Part shown: positions 26,909 through 34,968 of the stretch, piece after piece
Position numbering within the stretch: position 1 is the first letter of the stretch
How the letters are laid out: each line of letters starts with the position of its first letter
NCBI GenBank assembly: GCA_036307185.1
Contig: JAXJYC010000027.1
Coordinates: 20,161-84,160, forward strand
Source: SVEL01 sp017381055
GTDB lineage: Bacteria > Bacillota > Clostridia > Lachnospirales > Lachnospiraceae
Length of the DNA stretch: 64,000 bases
Direction of reading: 5' to 3'
The notes under the pieces: model-generated
Database searches by the model: none
Seen by the model: the letters and a program-made list of their open reading frames with translations, nothing else
Told to the model about the DNA's origin: nothing
Position numbers and translations under genes: made by a program

Positions 26909-27544
26909 CTATTCCATTAAATCTTCCACATCACAATACAATCTCTTCGCAAACGCTAACATTCTTTCTGCACTAGCCTTATTTATATCCTTTTGCCTCT
27001 GTTCATATTGCTGTATAGTTCTAACAGAAACACCAACTTCTTTCGCTAACCCCGACTGACTAAGACCTGCTGCTTTTCTTCTCTTTTTCAAGTTTGTGTC
27101 TTCATCCTTATTTATCATCATTTCATCAAGCTTATCTACAACTTGTCTTATATCCATTTCATGATACGGAGTATATAGTGCTAATATATCCCTTATAGAA
27201 ATTTTTTCATTTATCTTAGAAAAAGAAATACCATACATCCATTGATAATAAGCTAATACCCATCCAGTCCAATACTCTTCACTTCTATTTACTGTAAATT
27301 CAATCTCTATAGGTTGAACATCACCAAACGTCTTATCTAATACTTCATATCCAATCTCTACCCCTGACTTACCAACCAATAAATCCACATCGCCATTTTC
27401 AAATCTTCTTGACACCCCAGACGATATAAATAAATCAAAAAATTTTTCTATGCTATATCCTAATTGATACACAACAAAATCAAACATTCTTCCAAGAGCA
27501 ATTCTAGCTTTCTCTAAATACATCTCATCGTAAGCGTGCATCAT
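26909..27544 (-). CDS. XRE-family HTH protein, probable antitoxin/partner of the DUF3990-like protein
   Basis: A 211-residue protein. The C-terminal part holds a clear XRE/Cro helix-turn-helix: 'RRKAAGLSQSGLAKEVGVSV' followed by 'RTIQQYEQRQKDI'. The N-terminal 140 residues form a domain I do not recognise, with an acidic 'GDVDLLVGKSG' and 'EYWTGWVLAYYQW'. It overlaps the upstream gene by 20 bp, so the two are co-translated. By position and domain type it is the likely DNA-binding antitoxin that would act on the palindrome in the promoter at 28238-28266. Confidence 0.78.
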   Translation of the reverse strand: MMHAYDEMYLEKARIALGRMFDFVVYQLGYSIEKFFDLFISSGVSRRFENGDVDLLVGKSGVEIGYEVLDKTFGDVQPIEIEFTVNRSEEYWTGWVLAYYQWMYGISFSKINEKISIRDILALYTPYHEMDIRQVVDKLDEMMINKDEDTNLKKRRKAAGLSQSGLAKEVGVSVRTIQQYEQRQKDINKASAERMLAFAKRLYCDVEDLME

Positions 27545-28202
27545 ACCATCTCATCTCCTCATCTAAAATATTTGTAATATATATATCACCTTTTACTCTT
27601 TTATTTCGCTCCACATCAAAGTACTCTCTTCTCGCCTTCTTATCTCGATTTATTTTTCTTACATACCACTCATTACTCTTAGCTATTTCATAATCCAAAT
27701 AACTAATTCGCTCAAATGCTTTTTCACTCTTCAAAACATACTGTAAACCTAATTTCCCCAAATGCATAGCATTACACAACTGTCTATACGATATGGTACC
27801 ATTGATAAAATCCTGAGCAAATGAAAAGTAACTATCATCAGCCCTATAGCCTACTATCACATCATAATTTTCATAATCCACATGAAAATTCTCTCGAATA
27901 TATACCTTTGCCTCTGCCGCTAAGACTGATGGCATATCAAATATCCTATTTTCCAACAATATCCCTAGCCAATGAAGCATACAATACTCTTTACTATTTA
28001 AATCCAATATGGATAAATCCTCATCATCAAATTCATAACAGTTAGCATATCCATTCTGTTCATAGCCAACACCCCATTCTTTTGCCATCTGGATATCATA
28101 GGTACAATAAAAACCTTGTCCATAATCATTATAAGTTTTTCCTAAGCCAAACTGTGGCTTTTTAATTATTTTATCTGAACCATGATATATTTTTATACTC
28201 AC
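27525..28202 (-). CDS. DUF3990-like protein, probable ADP-ribosyltransferase-type toxin
   Basis: A 225-residue protein opening 'KIYHGSDKIIKKPQFGLGK', then 'GQGFYCTYDIQMAKEWG', the pattern of the DUF3990 family, which resembles mono-ADP-ribosyltransferase folds (H-G near the start, then GxGFY). The GTG at 28200-28202 is chosen, with GGAGG eight bases ahead; a GTG at 28217 overlaps that site. It overlaps an XRE-HTH gene and has a palindromic operator in its promoter, a typical toxin-antitoxin layout. The family call is from memory of its N-terminal signature; enzymatic activity is inferred. Confidence 0.72.
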   Translation of the reverse strand: MSIKIYHGSDKIIKKPQFGLGKTYNDYGQGFYCTYDIQMAKEWGVGYEQNGYANCYEFDDEDLSILDLNSKEYCMLHWLGILLENRIFDMPSVLAAEAKVYIRENFHVDYENYDVIVGYRADDSYFSFAQDFINGTISYRQLCNAMHLGKLGLQYVLKSEKAFERISYLDYEIAKSNEWYVRKINRDKKARREYFDVERNKRVKGDIYITNILDEEMRWYDARLR

Positions 28203-28237
28203 TGTATACACCTCCACATTATTTATTGCCTAACCCC

Positions 28238-28266
28238 ATTGTACTCCTACAGGAGTATAAAGTCAA
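28238..28266 (-). promoter_or_regulatory. Promoter with embedded operator palindrome of the DUF3990-like/XRE pair
   Basis: TTGACT (28261-28266), 17-base spacer and TACAAT (28238-28243) on the minus strand. The inverted repeat TACTCCT-GT-AGGAGTA (28242-28257) lies between the boxes and covers the edge of the -10, an ideal place for repression by the XRE protein. Confidence 0.75.
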
Positions 28267-28283
28267 ATATTTAAAAGTATATA

Positions 28284-28337
28284 TCAAAAAAAAGCTAGGA
28301 TAAGCTTTTGCGCGTGCACAAGCTTACCCTAGCTTTT
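28284..28337 (-). terminator. Rho-independent terminator of the two COG0523 genes
   Basis: A stem of about 17 bp (28290-28307 with 28320-28337, AAAGCTAGG..AAGCTT arms, one mismatch) is followed on the minus strand by U8. It follows the gene ending at 28354. Confidence 0.85.
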
Positions 28338-28353
28338 CTATTTGACTCATTGT

Positions 28354-29301
28354 TTATACCATGTTTACGACCGGATTTTCCATAGGTGCTGTCACTACTA
28401 ATTTATCTGCATACAACACTGGCCCTTCTCCATTGTAATCACTTCTGTATTCTTTTACTACAGATACTAGCATATCTACTGTATCCTTATTCTCTAAATT
28501 CTTCGCTTCTCTTGATTTACAGATTAATCCCATAAATACGATATCATCTGCGCAGCATGTCATGGCTGGTCTTCCTGCCACGAAGTAATTCTTAGGCAAA
28601 CTTGGCTCCTTCATTACCATTGTCTGAAGATGGAACATTTTGCCTGCGTATCTATCTGGATTTTCCCATACATCCAAGTAAAAGATTCCGTAATCCTCTG
28701 GCTCTATCTCTACTGGATTTGCTTTAAGGTCATATGGTAAATCTTCATCTGTGATAGGCAAATCGATTTCACCCTCTTCATCTTCAAACACTACTTCTAC
28801 TGCTTGATTTAAAGACATTATTGTTCTCTTATAACCCTGAAGCTTGTCTATGTCCCTACAGCGATTCATTATTACAAGCTCTGAATTTCTAACCATTTCA
28901 GCAAATAATGAACGCATATTTGCTACATATGTTTCAAATGTAACTCCATCCACAATTGTAATCTGCTGACGTATTTCGAAGTTTGCTGGCATTCTTTCTT
29001 CTATGTCCTTAGCACTCCACATTCCATTATATTCTATAATGATTCTGTCAGGATTGTGCTTCTTCGCAATTGCTTCAAGATTTTCAGGATTAAAATCTTC
29101 AAACTCTTCTATACTCTCTATGGTTGTATTCAAAGTTTCAAGCTTATCTACATCATATTCTTCCATACCTTCTTCACACTGGATAATGAGAGTTGGTTCA
29201 TCCTGCTTAAAATAATCCTGAGATGTAGTAAAGTCTATAAACTGTGTCTTTCCACTTTCAAGAAAGCCATATATCATATATACCTGTATTTTCTGTTCCA
29301 T
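28354..29301 (-). CDS. COG0523/CobW-type P-loop GTPase with DUF1980-like C-terminus
   Basis: A 315-residue protein. An N-terminal G3E-type nucleotide-binding domain has Walker A 'GFLESGKT', a Walker-B-like 'DRIIIEYNGM' and a guanine-site-like 'MNRCRD'. The C-terminal third has 'FVAGRPAMTCCADDIVFMG', the Cys-Cys signature seen in proteins of the DUF1980/TIGR03943 group. These families are linked to metal handling. It lies 59 bp after a second COG0523 protein with a large metal-binding array, so the pair probably acts together in zinc or another metal's allocation. No companion DUF318-type permease is in the window. Confidence 0.75.
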   Translation of the reverse strand: MEQKIQVYMIYGFLESGKTQFIDFTTSQDYFKQDEPTLIIQCEEGMEEYDVDKLETLNTTIESIEEFEDFNPENLEAIAKKHNPDRIIIEYNGMWSAKDIEERMPANFEIRQQITIVDGVTFETYVANMRSLFAEMVRNSELVIMNRCRDIDKLQGYKRTIMSLNQAVEVVFEDEEGEIDLPITDEDLPYDLKANPVEIEPEDYGIFYLDVWENPDRYAGKMFHLQTMVMKEPSLPKNYFVAGRPAMTCCADDIVFMGLICKSREAKNLENKDTVDMLVSVVKEYRSDYNGEGPVLYADKLVVTAPMENPVVNMV

Positions 29302-29360
29302 ATCAACACCTGATACCTTTCTAAGTTAACATAAATGTCTAATGTTAGAATTAAATCTTT

Positions 29361-30509
29361 TTATACAAAAAATTCCTTTAATTCTTCCTCTGTATATCCA
29401 GCTGCTATTACACACACCTTACCGATATAATCCTTATTGCCTTCTCTTATCTCAAACTGACCTGGAACATAGTCAAAGTATAACCAATTATCGCCTTCCT
29501 CTGACTTTAAGATACCCTTAGAACGAAGGATTGTTCCCTTTGTCTCATTATCAAACTTTGTAAATATTTCCTCAAGCTTGCTCTTAGAATATGCCTTAGA
29601 TGTCTCCATACCCCAGCTTGTAAATACTTCATCTGCATGATGATGGTGATGATGCTCATGTCCATGATGATGGCCACAGCAGCACTCTTCTCCATCTTCG
29701 TGATGATGGTGATGTTGATGCTCATGCTCCTCATGATCATGATGGTGACCACAGCAGCACTCTTCTCCATCTTCATGATGGTGGTGATGATGATGCTCAT
29801 GTCCATGATGATGGCCACAGCAGCACTCTTCTCCATCTTCATGATGATGGTGATGATGTCCATGATGATGACCACAACAACACTCTTCTTCATGAATAAG
29901 ATTCTTAGCTGCACCCTCATTCTTCAATGCGTTAACAAGTGTTGCATCTTCAAGCTCAGTAACTGGAGTTGTAATAACTGCAGCATCACTGTTAAGAGAC
30001 TTTACAAGTTCAAGAGCTTCTTCAACCTTCTCTGCCTTAGCGATATCTGTTCTAGAGAAAATAACTGTACTAGCACTCTCTATCTGATTCTTATAAAACT
30101 CACCAAAGTTCTTAAGATACATCTTACACTTTGTCACATCAATTACTGCTACCTTATAGCAGATTTCAAGTTCTAATTCATCCTTTACATTCTCAACAGC
30201 CTTAATTACATCAGATAATTTGCCTACACCTGATGGCTCGATAAGAATTCTATCCGGATTATATCTTGTAACAACTTCCTTTAACGATGTTGCAAAATCA
30301 CCAACTAATGAACAACAGATACAACCTGAGTTCATCTCTCTAATCTCTATACCTGCCTCCTTTAAGAAGCCTCCATCTATACCAATTTCACCAAATTCAT
30401 TCTCTATTAAAACAACATTTTCCCCTGCATATACATGTGCAAGAAGATGCTTTATAAGAGTTGTCTTTCCAGCACCTAAGAAACCTGAAATTATATCAAC
30501 TTTAACCAT
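29361..30509 (-). CDS. CobW-like metallochaperone GTPase with His/Cys-rich array
   Basis: A 382-residue COG0523 GTPase: Walker A 'GFLGAGKTTL', the family metal motif 'GCICCSL' (CxCC), Walker B 'ILIEPSGVG', and a C-terminal CobW_C domain ('WLYFDYVPGQFEIREG'). Between them an insert has four near-identical units of the form EECCCGHHH followed by a His run and EDGEE, plus an HHHHHHADE end, giving tens of His and 12 Cys. Members of this family move zinc, cobalt or nickel, and His-rich loops store or bind the metal. The ATG at 30509 has GGAGG upstream. It has its own promoter; no Zur-like operator was found by eye. Confidence 0.85.
   Translation of the reverse strand: MVKVDIISGFLGAGKTTLIKHLLAHVYAGENVVLIENEFGEIGIDGGFLKEAGIEIREMNSGCICCSLVGDFATSLKEVVTRYNPDRILIEPSGVGKLSDVIKAVENVKDELELEICYKVAVIDVTKCKMYLKNFGEFYKNQIESASTVIFSRTDIAKAEKVEEALELVKSLNSDAAVITTPVTELEDATLVNALKNEGAAKNLIHEEECCCGHHHGHHHHHHEDGEECCCGHHHGHEHHHHHHHEDGEECCCGHHHDHEEHEHQHHHHHEDGEECCCGHHHGHEHHHHHHADEVFTSWGMETSKAYSKSKLEEIFTKFDNETKGTILRSKGILKSEEGDNWLYFDYVPGQFEIREGNKDYIGKVCVIAAGYTEEELKEFFV
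29632..29893 (-). repeat. Coding tandem repeat of the His/Cys-rich metal-binding array
   Basis: Within the CobW-like gene, a unit encoding E-E-C-C-C-G-H-H-H plus a His-rich run plus E-D-G-E-E is repeated four times, with unit lengths of about 20-24 codons. DNA identity between units is very high (GATGATGGCCACAGCAGCAC on the plus strand), so copy number is likely to vary between strains by slippage. Confidence 0.85.
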
Positions 30510-30550
30510 GACTATTCCTCCGTTTTCATAATTTACCAAATACGCCTTAA

Positions 30551-30579
30551 AGTATAACACTTTCCCAAAAAAATCTCAA
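30551..30579 (-). promoter_or_regulatory. Promoter of the CobW-like operon
   Basis: TTGAGA (30574-30579), 17-base spacer and extended -10 TGTTATACT (TATACT at 30551-30556) on the minus strand, about 42 bp before the start codon. Confidence 0.7.
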
Positions 30580-30610
30580 CTAAGTAATTTATAACCTTCG
30601 ACTCATAATT

Positions 30611-30652
30611 GAACAAAGTGGACAAATTCTCACAGAGAACTTTCCTATATCA
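30611..30652. repeat. Dispersed intergenic element (partial copy)
   Basis: It contains GAACAAAGTGGACAA and then TTCTCACAGAGAACTTTCCTATAT. This combines pieces of the tandem repeat at 11378 (GAACAAAGCGGACAA) and the hairpin at 11557 (GAGAACTTTCCTATAT). It lies between the CobW promoter and the guaB terminator. Confidence 0.65.
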
Positions 30653-30654
30653 AA

Positions 30655-30692
30655 ATAAAAGACTGTCAAATCCCACAGGACCTAACAGCCTT
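30655..30692 (-). terminator. Rho-independent terminator of guaB
   Basis: A 13-pair stem with G-U pairs (about 30660-30672 with 30679-30692) and loop TGTG, followed on the minus strand by TTTTATTTT. Confidence 0.75.
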
Positions 30693-30710
30693 TTTATTAA
30701 TTTCTAATCA

Positions 30711-32165
30711 CTACGCATCTACACTATAGTTTGGTGCTTCCTTTGTAATATGAATGTCATGTGGATGACTCTCTTTGAGAGAAGCTGCTGAAATCTTAAC
30801 AAACTGACCATTTGTCTTAAGATCTTCAATAGTTGGAGCACCACAGTAACCCATACCAGCACGAAGACCGCCCATAAGCTGGAACACTGTATCTTCAAGT
30901 GTTCCCTTATACGCTACTCTACCTTCTACACCTTCAGGAACTAACTTCTTCGCATCTGTCTGGAAGTATCTATCCTTTGAACCATTTTCCATAGCGGCGA
31001 TAGAGCCCATACCTCTATAAACCTTATACTTTCTACCCTGATATAACTCAAATGTACCTGGCGCCTCATCACAACCAGCAAACATGCTACCCATCATACA
31101 TACGTTTGCACCTGCTGCAATAGCCTTTGTCATATCTCCTGAGAACTTAATACCACCATCAGCGATGATTGGTACTCCGTACTCCTTAGCTGCTTCATAG
31201 CAATCCATAACTGCTGAAATCTGTGGAACACCGATACCAGCAACGATTCTTGTTGTACAAATCGAACCAGGTCCAATACCTACCTTAACTGCATCTGCAC
31301 CAGCTTCAATAAGATCCTTTGTAGCTGCTGCTGTTGCTACATTACCAGCGATAACCTGTAACTCTGGGAACTTAGCCTTGATTTCCTTAACAGCCTCAAT
31401 AATGTTCTTAGAGTGACCATGAGCTGAATCAAGAACGATAACGTCTACCTTTGCATTAACTAATGCTTCAACTCTCTCCATAACATTTCTTGTAATACCT
31501 ACTGCAGCACCACAAAGAAGTCTACCCTGTGCATCCTTTGCAGCAAGTGGGTACTTAATCTGCTTCTCAATATCCTTAATTGTAATTAATCCCTTAAGAT
31601 TGAAATCGTCATCTACTAATGGAAGCTTTTCTTTTCTTGACTTAGCCAAAATAGCCTTAGCTTCTTCAAGTGTAATGCCCTGCTTAGCAGTGATAAGACC
31701 TTCGCTTGTCATAGACTCCTTAATCTTCTTAGTGAAATCTGTCTCAAACTTAAGATCACGATTTGTAATAATACCAACAAGCTTTCCATTCTCTGTAATA
31801 GGCACGCCTGAAATTCTGAACTTGCCCATAAGCTCGTTAGCATCCTGTAATGTATGTTCTGGTGATAATGAAAATGGATCTGTAATAACACCGTTCTCAG
31901 AACGCTTTACCTTGTCAACTTCTTCTGCCTGAGCTTCTACCGACATATTCTTATGTATGATACCGATACCACCCTGTCTAGCCATAGCGATAGCCATACG
32001 GTGCTCAGTAACTGTATCCATACCTGCACTCATCATCGGTATGTTTAATTTAATAGATTTTGTTAAATAAGTTGATAAGTCAACCAAATTTGGTGTAACC
32101 TCTGAATACTGTGGAACTAATAACACATCGTCAAATGTAATTCCTTCGCCGATAATCTTACCCAT
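30711..32165 (-). CDS. guaB: Inosine-5'-monophosphate dehydrogenase
   Basis: This enzyme oxidises IMP to XMP with NAD, the committed step to GMP (EC 1.1.1.205). The 484-residue protein has the N-terminal 'TFDDVLLVPQYSEV', tandem CBS domains in the middle ('MTSEGLITAKQGITLEEA' is one), the catalytic loop 'GIGPGSICTTRIVAGIGVPQ' with the active-site Cys, and the flap 'RKYKVYRGMGSIAAME'. The ATG at 32165 follows GAGAGGATT; an upstream start at 32195 is unlikely. It is a single-gene unit with its own consensus promoter and terminator. Confidence 0.97.
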   Translation of the reverse strand: MGKIIGEGITFDDVLLVPQYSEVTPNLVDLSTYLTKSIKLNIPMMSAGMDTVTEHRMAIAMARQGGIGIIHKNMSVEAQAEEVDKVKRSENGVITDPFSLSPEHTLQDANELMGKFRISGVPITENGKLVGIITNRDLKFETDFTKKIKESMTSEGLITAKQGITLEEAKAILAKSRKEKLPLVDDDFNLKGLITIKDIEKQIKYPLAAKDAQGRLLCGAAVGITRNVMERVEALVNAKVDVIVLDSAHGHSKNIIEAVKEIKAKFPELQVIAGNVATAAATKDLIEAGADAVKVGIGPGSICTTRIVAGIGVPQISAVMDCYEAAKEYGVPIIADGGIKFSGDMTKAIAAGANVCMMGSMFAGCDEAPGTFELYQGRKYKVYRGMGSIAAMENGSKDRYFQTDAKKLVPEGVEGRVAYKGTLEDTVFQLMGGLRAGMGYCGAPTIEDLKTNGQFVKISAASLKESHPHDIHITKEAPNYSVDA

Positions 32166-32200
32166 TTCATTAATCCTCTCTTTCAATATTATCAAACAAT

Positions 32201-32231
32201 GCGAACTTATATATATTTATAATAAGTCCGC
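32201..32231 (-). other. Hairpin in the guaB 5' leader
   Basis: Arms GCGAACTTAT and ATAAGTCCGC (32201-32210 with 32222-32231) pair over 10 bp with one G-U pair on the minus strand. The leader is about 75 nt. It does not match a riboswitch I recognise and may only stabilise the mRNA. Confidence 0.5.
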
Positions 32232-32249
32232 ACGTTTCACTTTCGCTAA

Positions 32250-32278
32250 AGTATAAACTTTTTACGACAAAATGTCAA
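32250..32278 (-). promoter_or_regulatory. Promoter of guaB
   Basis: TTGACA (32273-32278), 17-base spacer and TATACT (32250-32255) on the minus strand, a near-consensus SigA promoter. The predicted start is about 80 nt upstream of the guaB ATG. Confidence 0.8.
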
Positions 32279-32291
32279 ACACTTTTTCATA

Positions 32292-32807
32292 TTATCTCTG
32301 CATTTTACTTGGAATATAATTCCTTATGGCTTCTACCATCTTTTCATTTGGCTCAAAAATAACCTTAGCTATACCTCTCTCACCCATAGAAACTATAAAT
32401 GCATACTTCTTTCTATCTGGATAACCAGAAGAATAGTCTACTACCTTATATGCCTTTTCCTGCTTATATCTTTCATATGGTTTCAATACGTCGCTATCAG
32501 CTGGTGCAAATACTTCAACTGATCTTATATCAAATCTTCTTGCCTTTTTTCTTTTCTTTTTGGCAAATATTACATCTATATCTAATTCGCCACTTACAAA
32601 CTGATACTCATATTCTACATTTGTATTTCTAAATACATACATACTAAGGAATACAAGTAGCATTCCAAAGAACAATCCATAGAATTGTAATAAAAACATT
32701 CCGTAATAGAAAGCTAAGAATGTAGCTATCACAATAAGGTATCTGCAAAATAGAGCCATTTTTCCCGTTTTGCGCTTAACTATAAATTCACAATATATAT
32801 CGTTCAT
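32292..32807 (-). CDS. Small membrane protein of unknown function (DUF6106-like)
   Basis: A 171-residue protein. After a short cytoplasmic start 'MNDIYCEFIVKR' there are two membrane helices (about residues 22-60), then a soluble basic domain with 'FAKKKRKKARRFDIRSVEVF' and a beta-rich C-terminus ending 'VEAIRNYIPSKMQR'. It resembles a family of Lachnospiraceae proteins catalogued as DUF6106, but I am not sure. The ATG at 32807 has AGGAG six bases upstream. It is located 26 bp after groEL, on the same strand with no terminator seen between, so it could be read by extended groESL transcripts. Confidence 0.65.
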   Translation of the reverse strand: MNDIYCEFIVKRKTGKMALFCRYLIVIATFLAFYYGMFLLQFYGLFFGMLLVFLSMYVFRNTNVEYEYQFVSGELDIDVIFAKKKRKKARRFDIRSVEVFAPADSDVLKPYERYKQEKAYKVVDYSSGYPDRKKYAFIVSMGERGIAKVIFEPNEKMVEAIRNYIPSKMQR

Positions 32808-32833
32808 TTGCATCTCCTATCTAAATGTACTTA

Positions 32834-34456
32834 TTACATCATACCCATTCCTGCGCCACCTGCTGGCATCTGTGGAACATCTTCCTTAATAGTTGCAACT
32901 ACTGACTCTGTTGTAAGAAGTGTAGACGCAACACTTGTAGCATTCTGTAATGCACTTCTTGTAACCTTAACTGGATCAAGGATACCAGCCTCTACCATAG
33001 ATACATATTCTTCCTTATATGCATCAAATCCGATTCCTGCTTCTGACTCTCTTACCTTGTTTACGATAACTGAGCCTTCAAGACCAGCATTAGCTGCAAT
33101 AGCATATAATGGAGCTTCAAGTGCCTTTAAGATAACGTTTGCACCTGTCTTCTCATCGCCTTCAAGATTTACAACAAGCTTTGCAACTTCCTTAGAAGCA
33201 TGAATATATGCAGAACCACCACCTGCGATGATACCTTCTTCAACTGCTGCTCTTGTAGCATTTAAAGCATCTTCCATACGAAGCTTATTCTCTTTCATCT
33301 CTGTCTCTGTAGCAGCACCAACTCTGATTACAGCAACACCACCTGCAAGCTTAGCAAGTCTTTCCTGAAGCTTCTCTCTATCGAACTCAGATGTAGTAGT
33401 TTCAATCTGATTCTTAATCTGAGCAACTCTAGCAGTAATCTGCTCCTTATCGCCCATACCATCAACGATGATAGTTGTCTCCTTCTGAACCTTAACTGAC
33501 TTAGCCTGACCAAGCATATCCATTGTTGTATCTTTAAGGTCTAAACCGAGTTCCTCTGAAACAACAGTACCGCCTGTAAGAATAGCGATATCCTTAAGCA
33601 TCTCTTTTCTTCTATCACCATAGCCTGGAGCCTTAACACCTACTACAGAGAATGTTCCACGAAGCTTATTTACAATAAGTGTTGTAAGAGCTTCACCTTC
33701 AATATCCTCTGCGATAATAAGAAGCTTTGCACCTGACTGTACAATCTGCTCTAATACAGGAAGAATATCCTGAATATTTGAAATCTTCTTATCTGTAATT
33801 AAGATATATGGATTATCTAATACAGCTTCCATCTTATCCATATCTGTTGCCATATATGCTGAGATATATCCTCTATCAAACTGCATACCTTCAACTAAAT
33901 CAAGCTCAGTAAGCATTGTCTTAGATTCTTCAATTGTGATAACACCATCGTTAGAAACCTTCTCCATAGCATCTGCTACCATATTTCCAACTTCTTCATC
34001 ACCTGCTGAAATAGCTGCAACCTTTGCTATCTGATCCTTACCGTTAATCTTTGCAGACATCTTCTTAATAGCTTCCACTGCTACATCTGTTGCTTTCTTC
34101 ATACCCTTTCTTAAAACGATAGGGTTAGCACCAGCTGCAAGATTTTTCATACCTTCATTAATCATAGCCTGTGCAAGAACAGTAGCTGTTGTTGTACCAT
34201 CACCTGCTACATCATTAGTCTTTGTAGCAACTTCCTTAACAAGCTGTGCACCCATGTTTTCAAATGAATCCTCAAGCTCGATTTCCTTTGCAATAGACAC
34301 ACCGTCATTTGTAATCAATGGTGTTCCAAAAGACTTATCTAAAACTACATTTCTTCCCTTTGGTCCAAGTGTCACCTTTACAGTGTTTGCTAATTTATTA
34401 ACGCCTTCCTCTAAAGCCTTTCTAGCTTCTGCGCCATACTTAATTTCCTTTGCCAT
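32834..34456 (-). CDS. groL: Chaperonin GroEL (60 kDa subunit)
   Basis: The 540-residue chaperonin folds proteins in an ATP-driven double ring with GroES. 'TLGPKGRNVVLDKSFG' and 'DGTTTATVLAQAM' form the ATP site, 'GMQFDRGYISAYMATD' leads into the apical domain, and the C-terminus is the flexible 'GGAGMGMM' tail. Length matches the family. It is the second gene of the CIRCE-controlled groES-groEL operon, with GAGGT before the ATG and a hairpin in the 83-bp gap after groES. Confidence 0.98.
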   Translation of the reverse strand: MAKEIKYGAEARKALEEGVNKLANTVKVTLGPKGRNVVLDKSFGTPLITNDGVSIAKEIELEDSFENMGAQLVKEVATKTNDVAGDGTTTATVLAQAMINEGMKNLAAGANPIVLRKGMKKATDVAVEAIKKMSAKINGKDQIAKVAAISAGDEEVGNMVADAMEKVSNDGVITIEESKTMLTELDLVEGMQFDRGYISAYMATDMDKMEAVLDNPYILITDKKISNIQDILPVLEQIVQSGAKLLIIAEDIEGEALTTLIVNKLRGTFSVVGVKAPGYGDRRKEMLKDIAILTGGTVVSEELGLDLKDTTMDMLGQAKSVKVQKETTIIVDGMGDKEQITARVAQIKNQIETTTSEFDREKLQERLAKLAGGVAVIRVGAATETEMKENKLRMEDALNATRAAVEEGIIAGGGSAYIHASKEVAKLVVNLEGDEKTGANVILKALEAPLYAIAANAGLEGSVIVNKVRESEAGIGFDAYKEEYVSMVEAGILDPVKVTRSALQNATSVASTLLTTESVVATIKEDVPQMPAGGAGMGMM

Positions 34457-34488
34457 ATCTATTTACCTCTTTTCATATTATTATAGTA

Positions 34489-34520
34489 GGATTGTTCCAG
34501 TGCGTAGCACGTAACAATCC
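34489..34520 (-). other. Intercistronic hairpin between groES and groEL
   Basis: A nested stem: outer arms GGATTGTT/AACAATCC (34489-34496 with 34513-34520) and inner arms GTGC/GCAC. There is no U-run, so it is probably a stabiliser or processing site and not a terminator. Confidence 0.7.
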
Positions 34521-34539
34521 ATAGAATTCTAGTTACATC

Positions 34540-34803
34540 TTATGCAAATACAGCTAATACATCTTCTTCCTTAACGATTATGTATTCTTCCTCATCTACC
34601 TTAATGCTAGTACCAGCATACTTTGAATATACTACTGTATCACCAACCTTAAGCTCTTCCTTAACATCCTTACCCACAGCTACAACTGTTGCTTCCTGTG
34701 GTTTTTCCTTTGTCTGTCCAGGAATAACGATTCCTGACTTTGTAGTTTCCTCTGCAACTACCTGCTTAATTACTAATCTGTCTCCCAATGGCTTTAAATT
34801 CAT
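34540..34803 (-). CDS. groS: Co-chaperonin GroES (10 kDa subunit)
   Basis: An 87-residue GroES. It starts 'MNLKPLGDRLVIKQVVAEE', has the mobile loop 'TTKSGIVIPGQTKEKPQEA' that binds GroEL, and 'VGDTVVYSKYAGTSIKVDEE' in the barrel. The length is a little shorter than the usual 94-97 residues. The ATG at 34803 has AAGGAGG upstream, so 13 residues of upstream open frame are excluded. It is the first gene of the groES-groEL operon, with CIRCE in its leader. Confidence 0.97.
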   Translation of the reverse strand: MNLKPLGDRLVIKQVVAEETTKSGIVIPGQTKEKPQEATVVAVGKDVKEELKVGDTVVYSKYAGTSIKVDEEEYIIVKEEDVLAVFA

Positions 34804-34888
34804 AACGAATTCCTCCTTTTTTAATTTCAATCTGCCATACATTATATATATGGTTTATCTTTCTTACATTTTCATACTTTTCTCAAAA

Positions 34889-34915
34889 TTAGCACTCATT
34901 CATACGGAGTGCTAA
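34889..34915 (-). promoter_or_regulatory. CIRCE operator (HrcA binding site) of groES-groEL
   Basis: A perfect TTAGCACTC-N9-GAGTGCTAA inverted repeat. HrcA, encoded at 47525-48574, should bind here and repress the operon until heat shock. Confidence 0.97.
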
Positions 34916-34926
34916 TATCTAAAAGT

Positions 34927-34955
34927 ATTTTATACTTCATATATACATATATCAA
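34927..34955 (-). promoter_or_regulatory. Promoter of groES-groEL
   Basis: TTGATA (34950-34955), 17-base spacer and TAAAAT (34927-34932) on the minus strand, placing the start of transcription just before the CIRCE element. Confidence 0.7.
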
Positions 34956-34968
34956 TAGTACTAAAGTA

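Noticed and set aside
29632..29893. Regular repeats that might suggest a CRISPR array
   Set aside because: The repeats are in frame within a COG0523 gene, have no unique spacers and encode a His/Cys array. No cas genes are present. No CRISPR found in the window.
29637..30176. A 179-codon ORF on the plus strand, rich in Met, opposite the CobW-like gene
   Set aside because: It is the shadow of the His/Cys-coding repeats (GATGGT/CATGATG on the other strand); no ribosome binding site, and composition is an artefact.
32166..32249. Possible riboswitch in the guaB leader
   Set aside because: There is only one 10-bp hairpin in a leader of about 80 nt, with no purine, XMP or other aptamer signature and no terminator/antiterminator pair.
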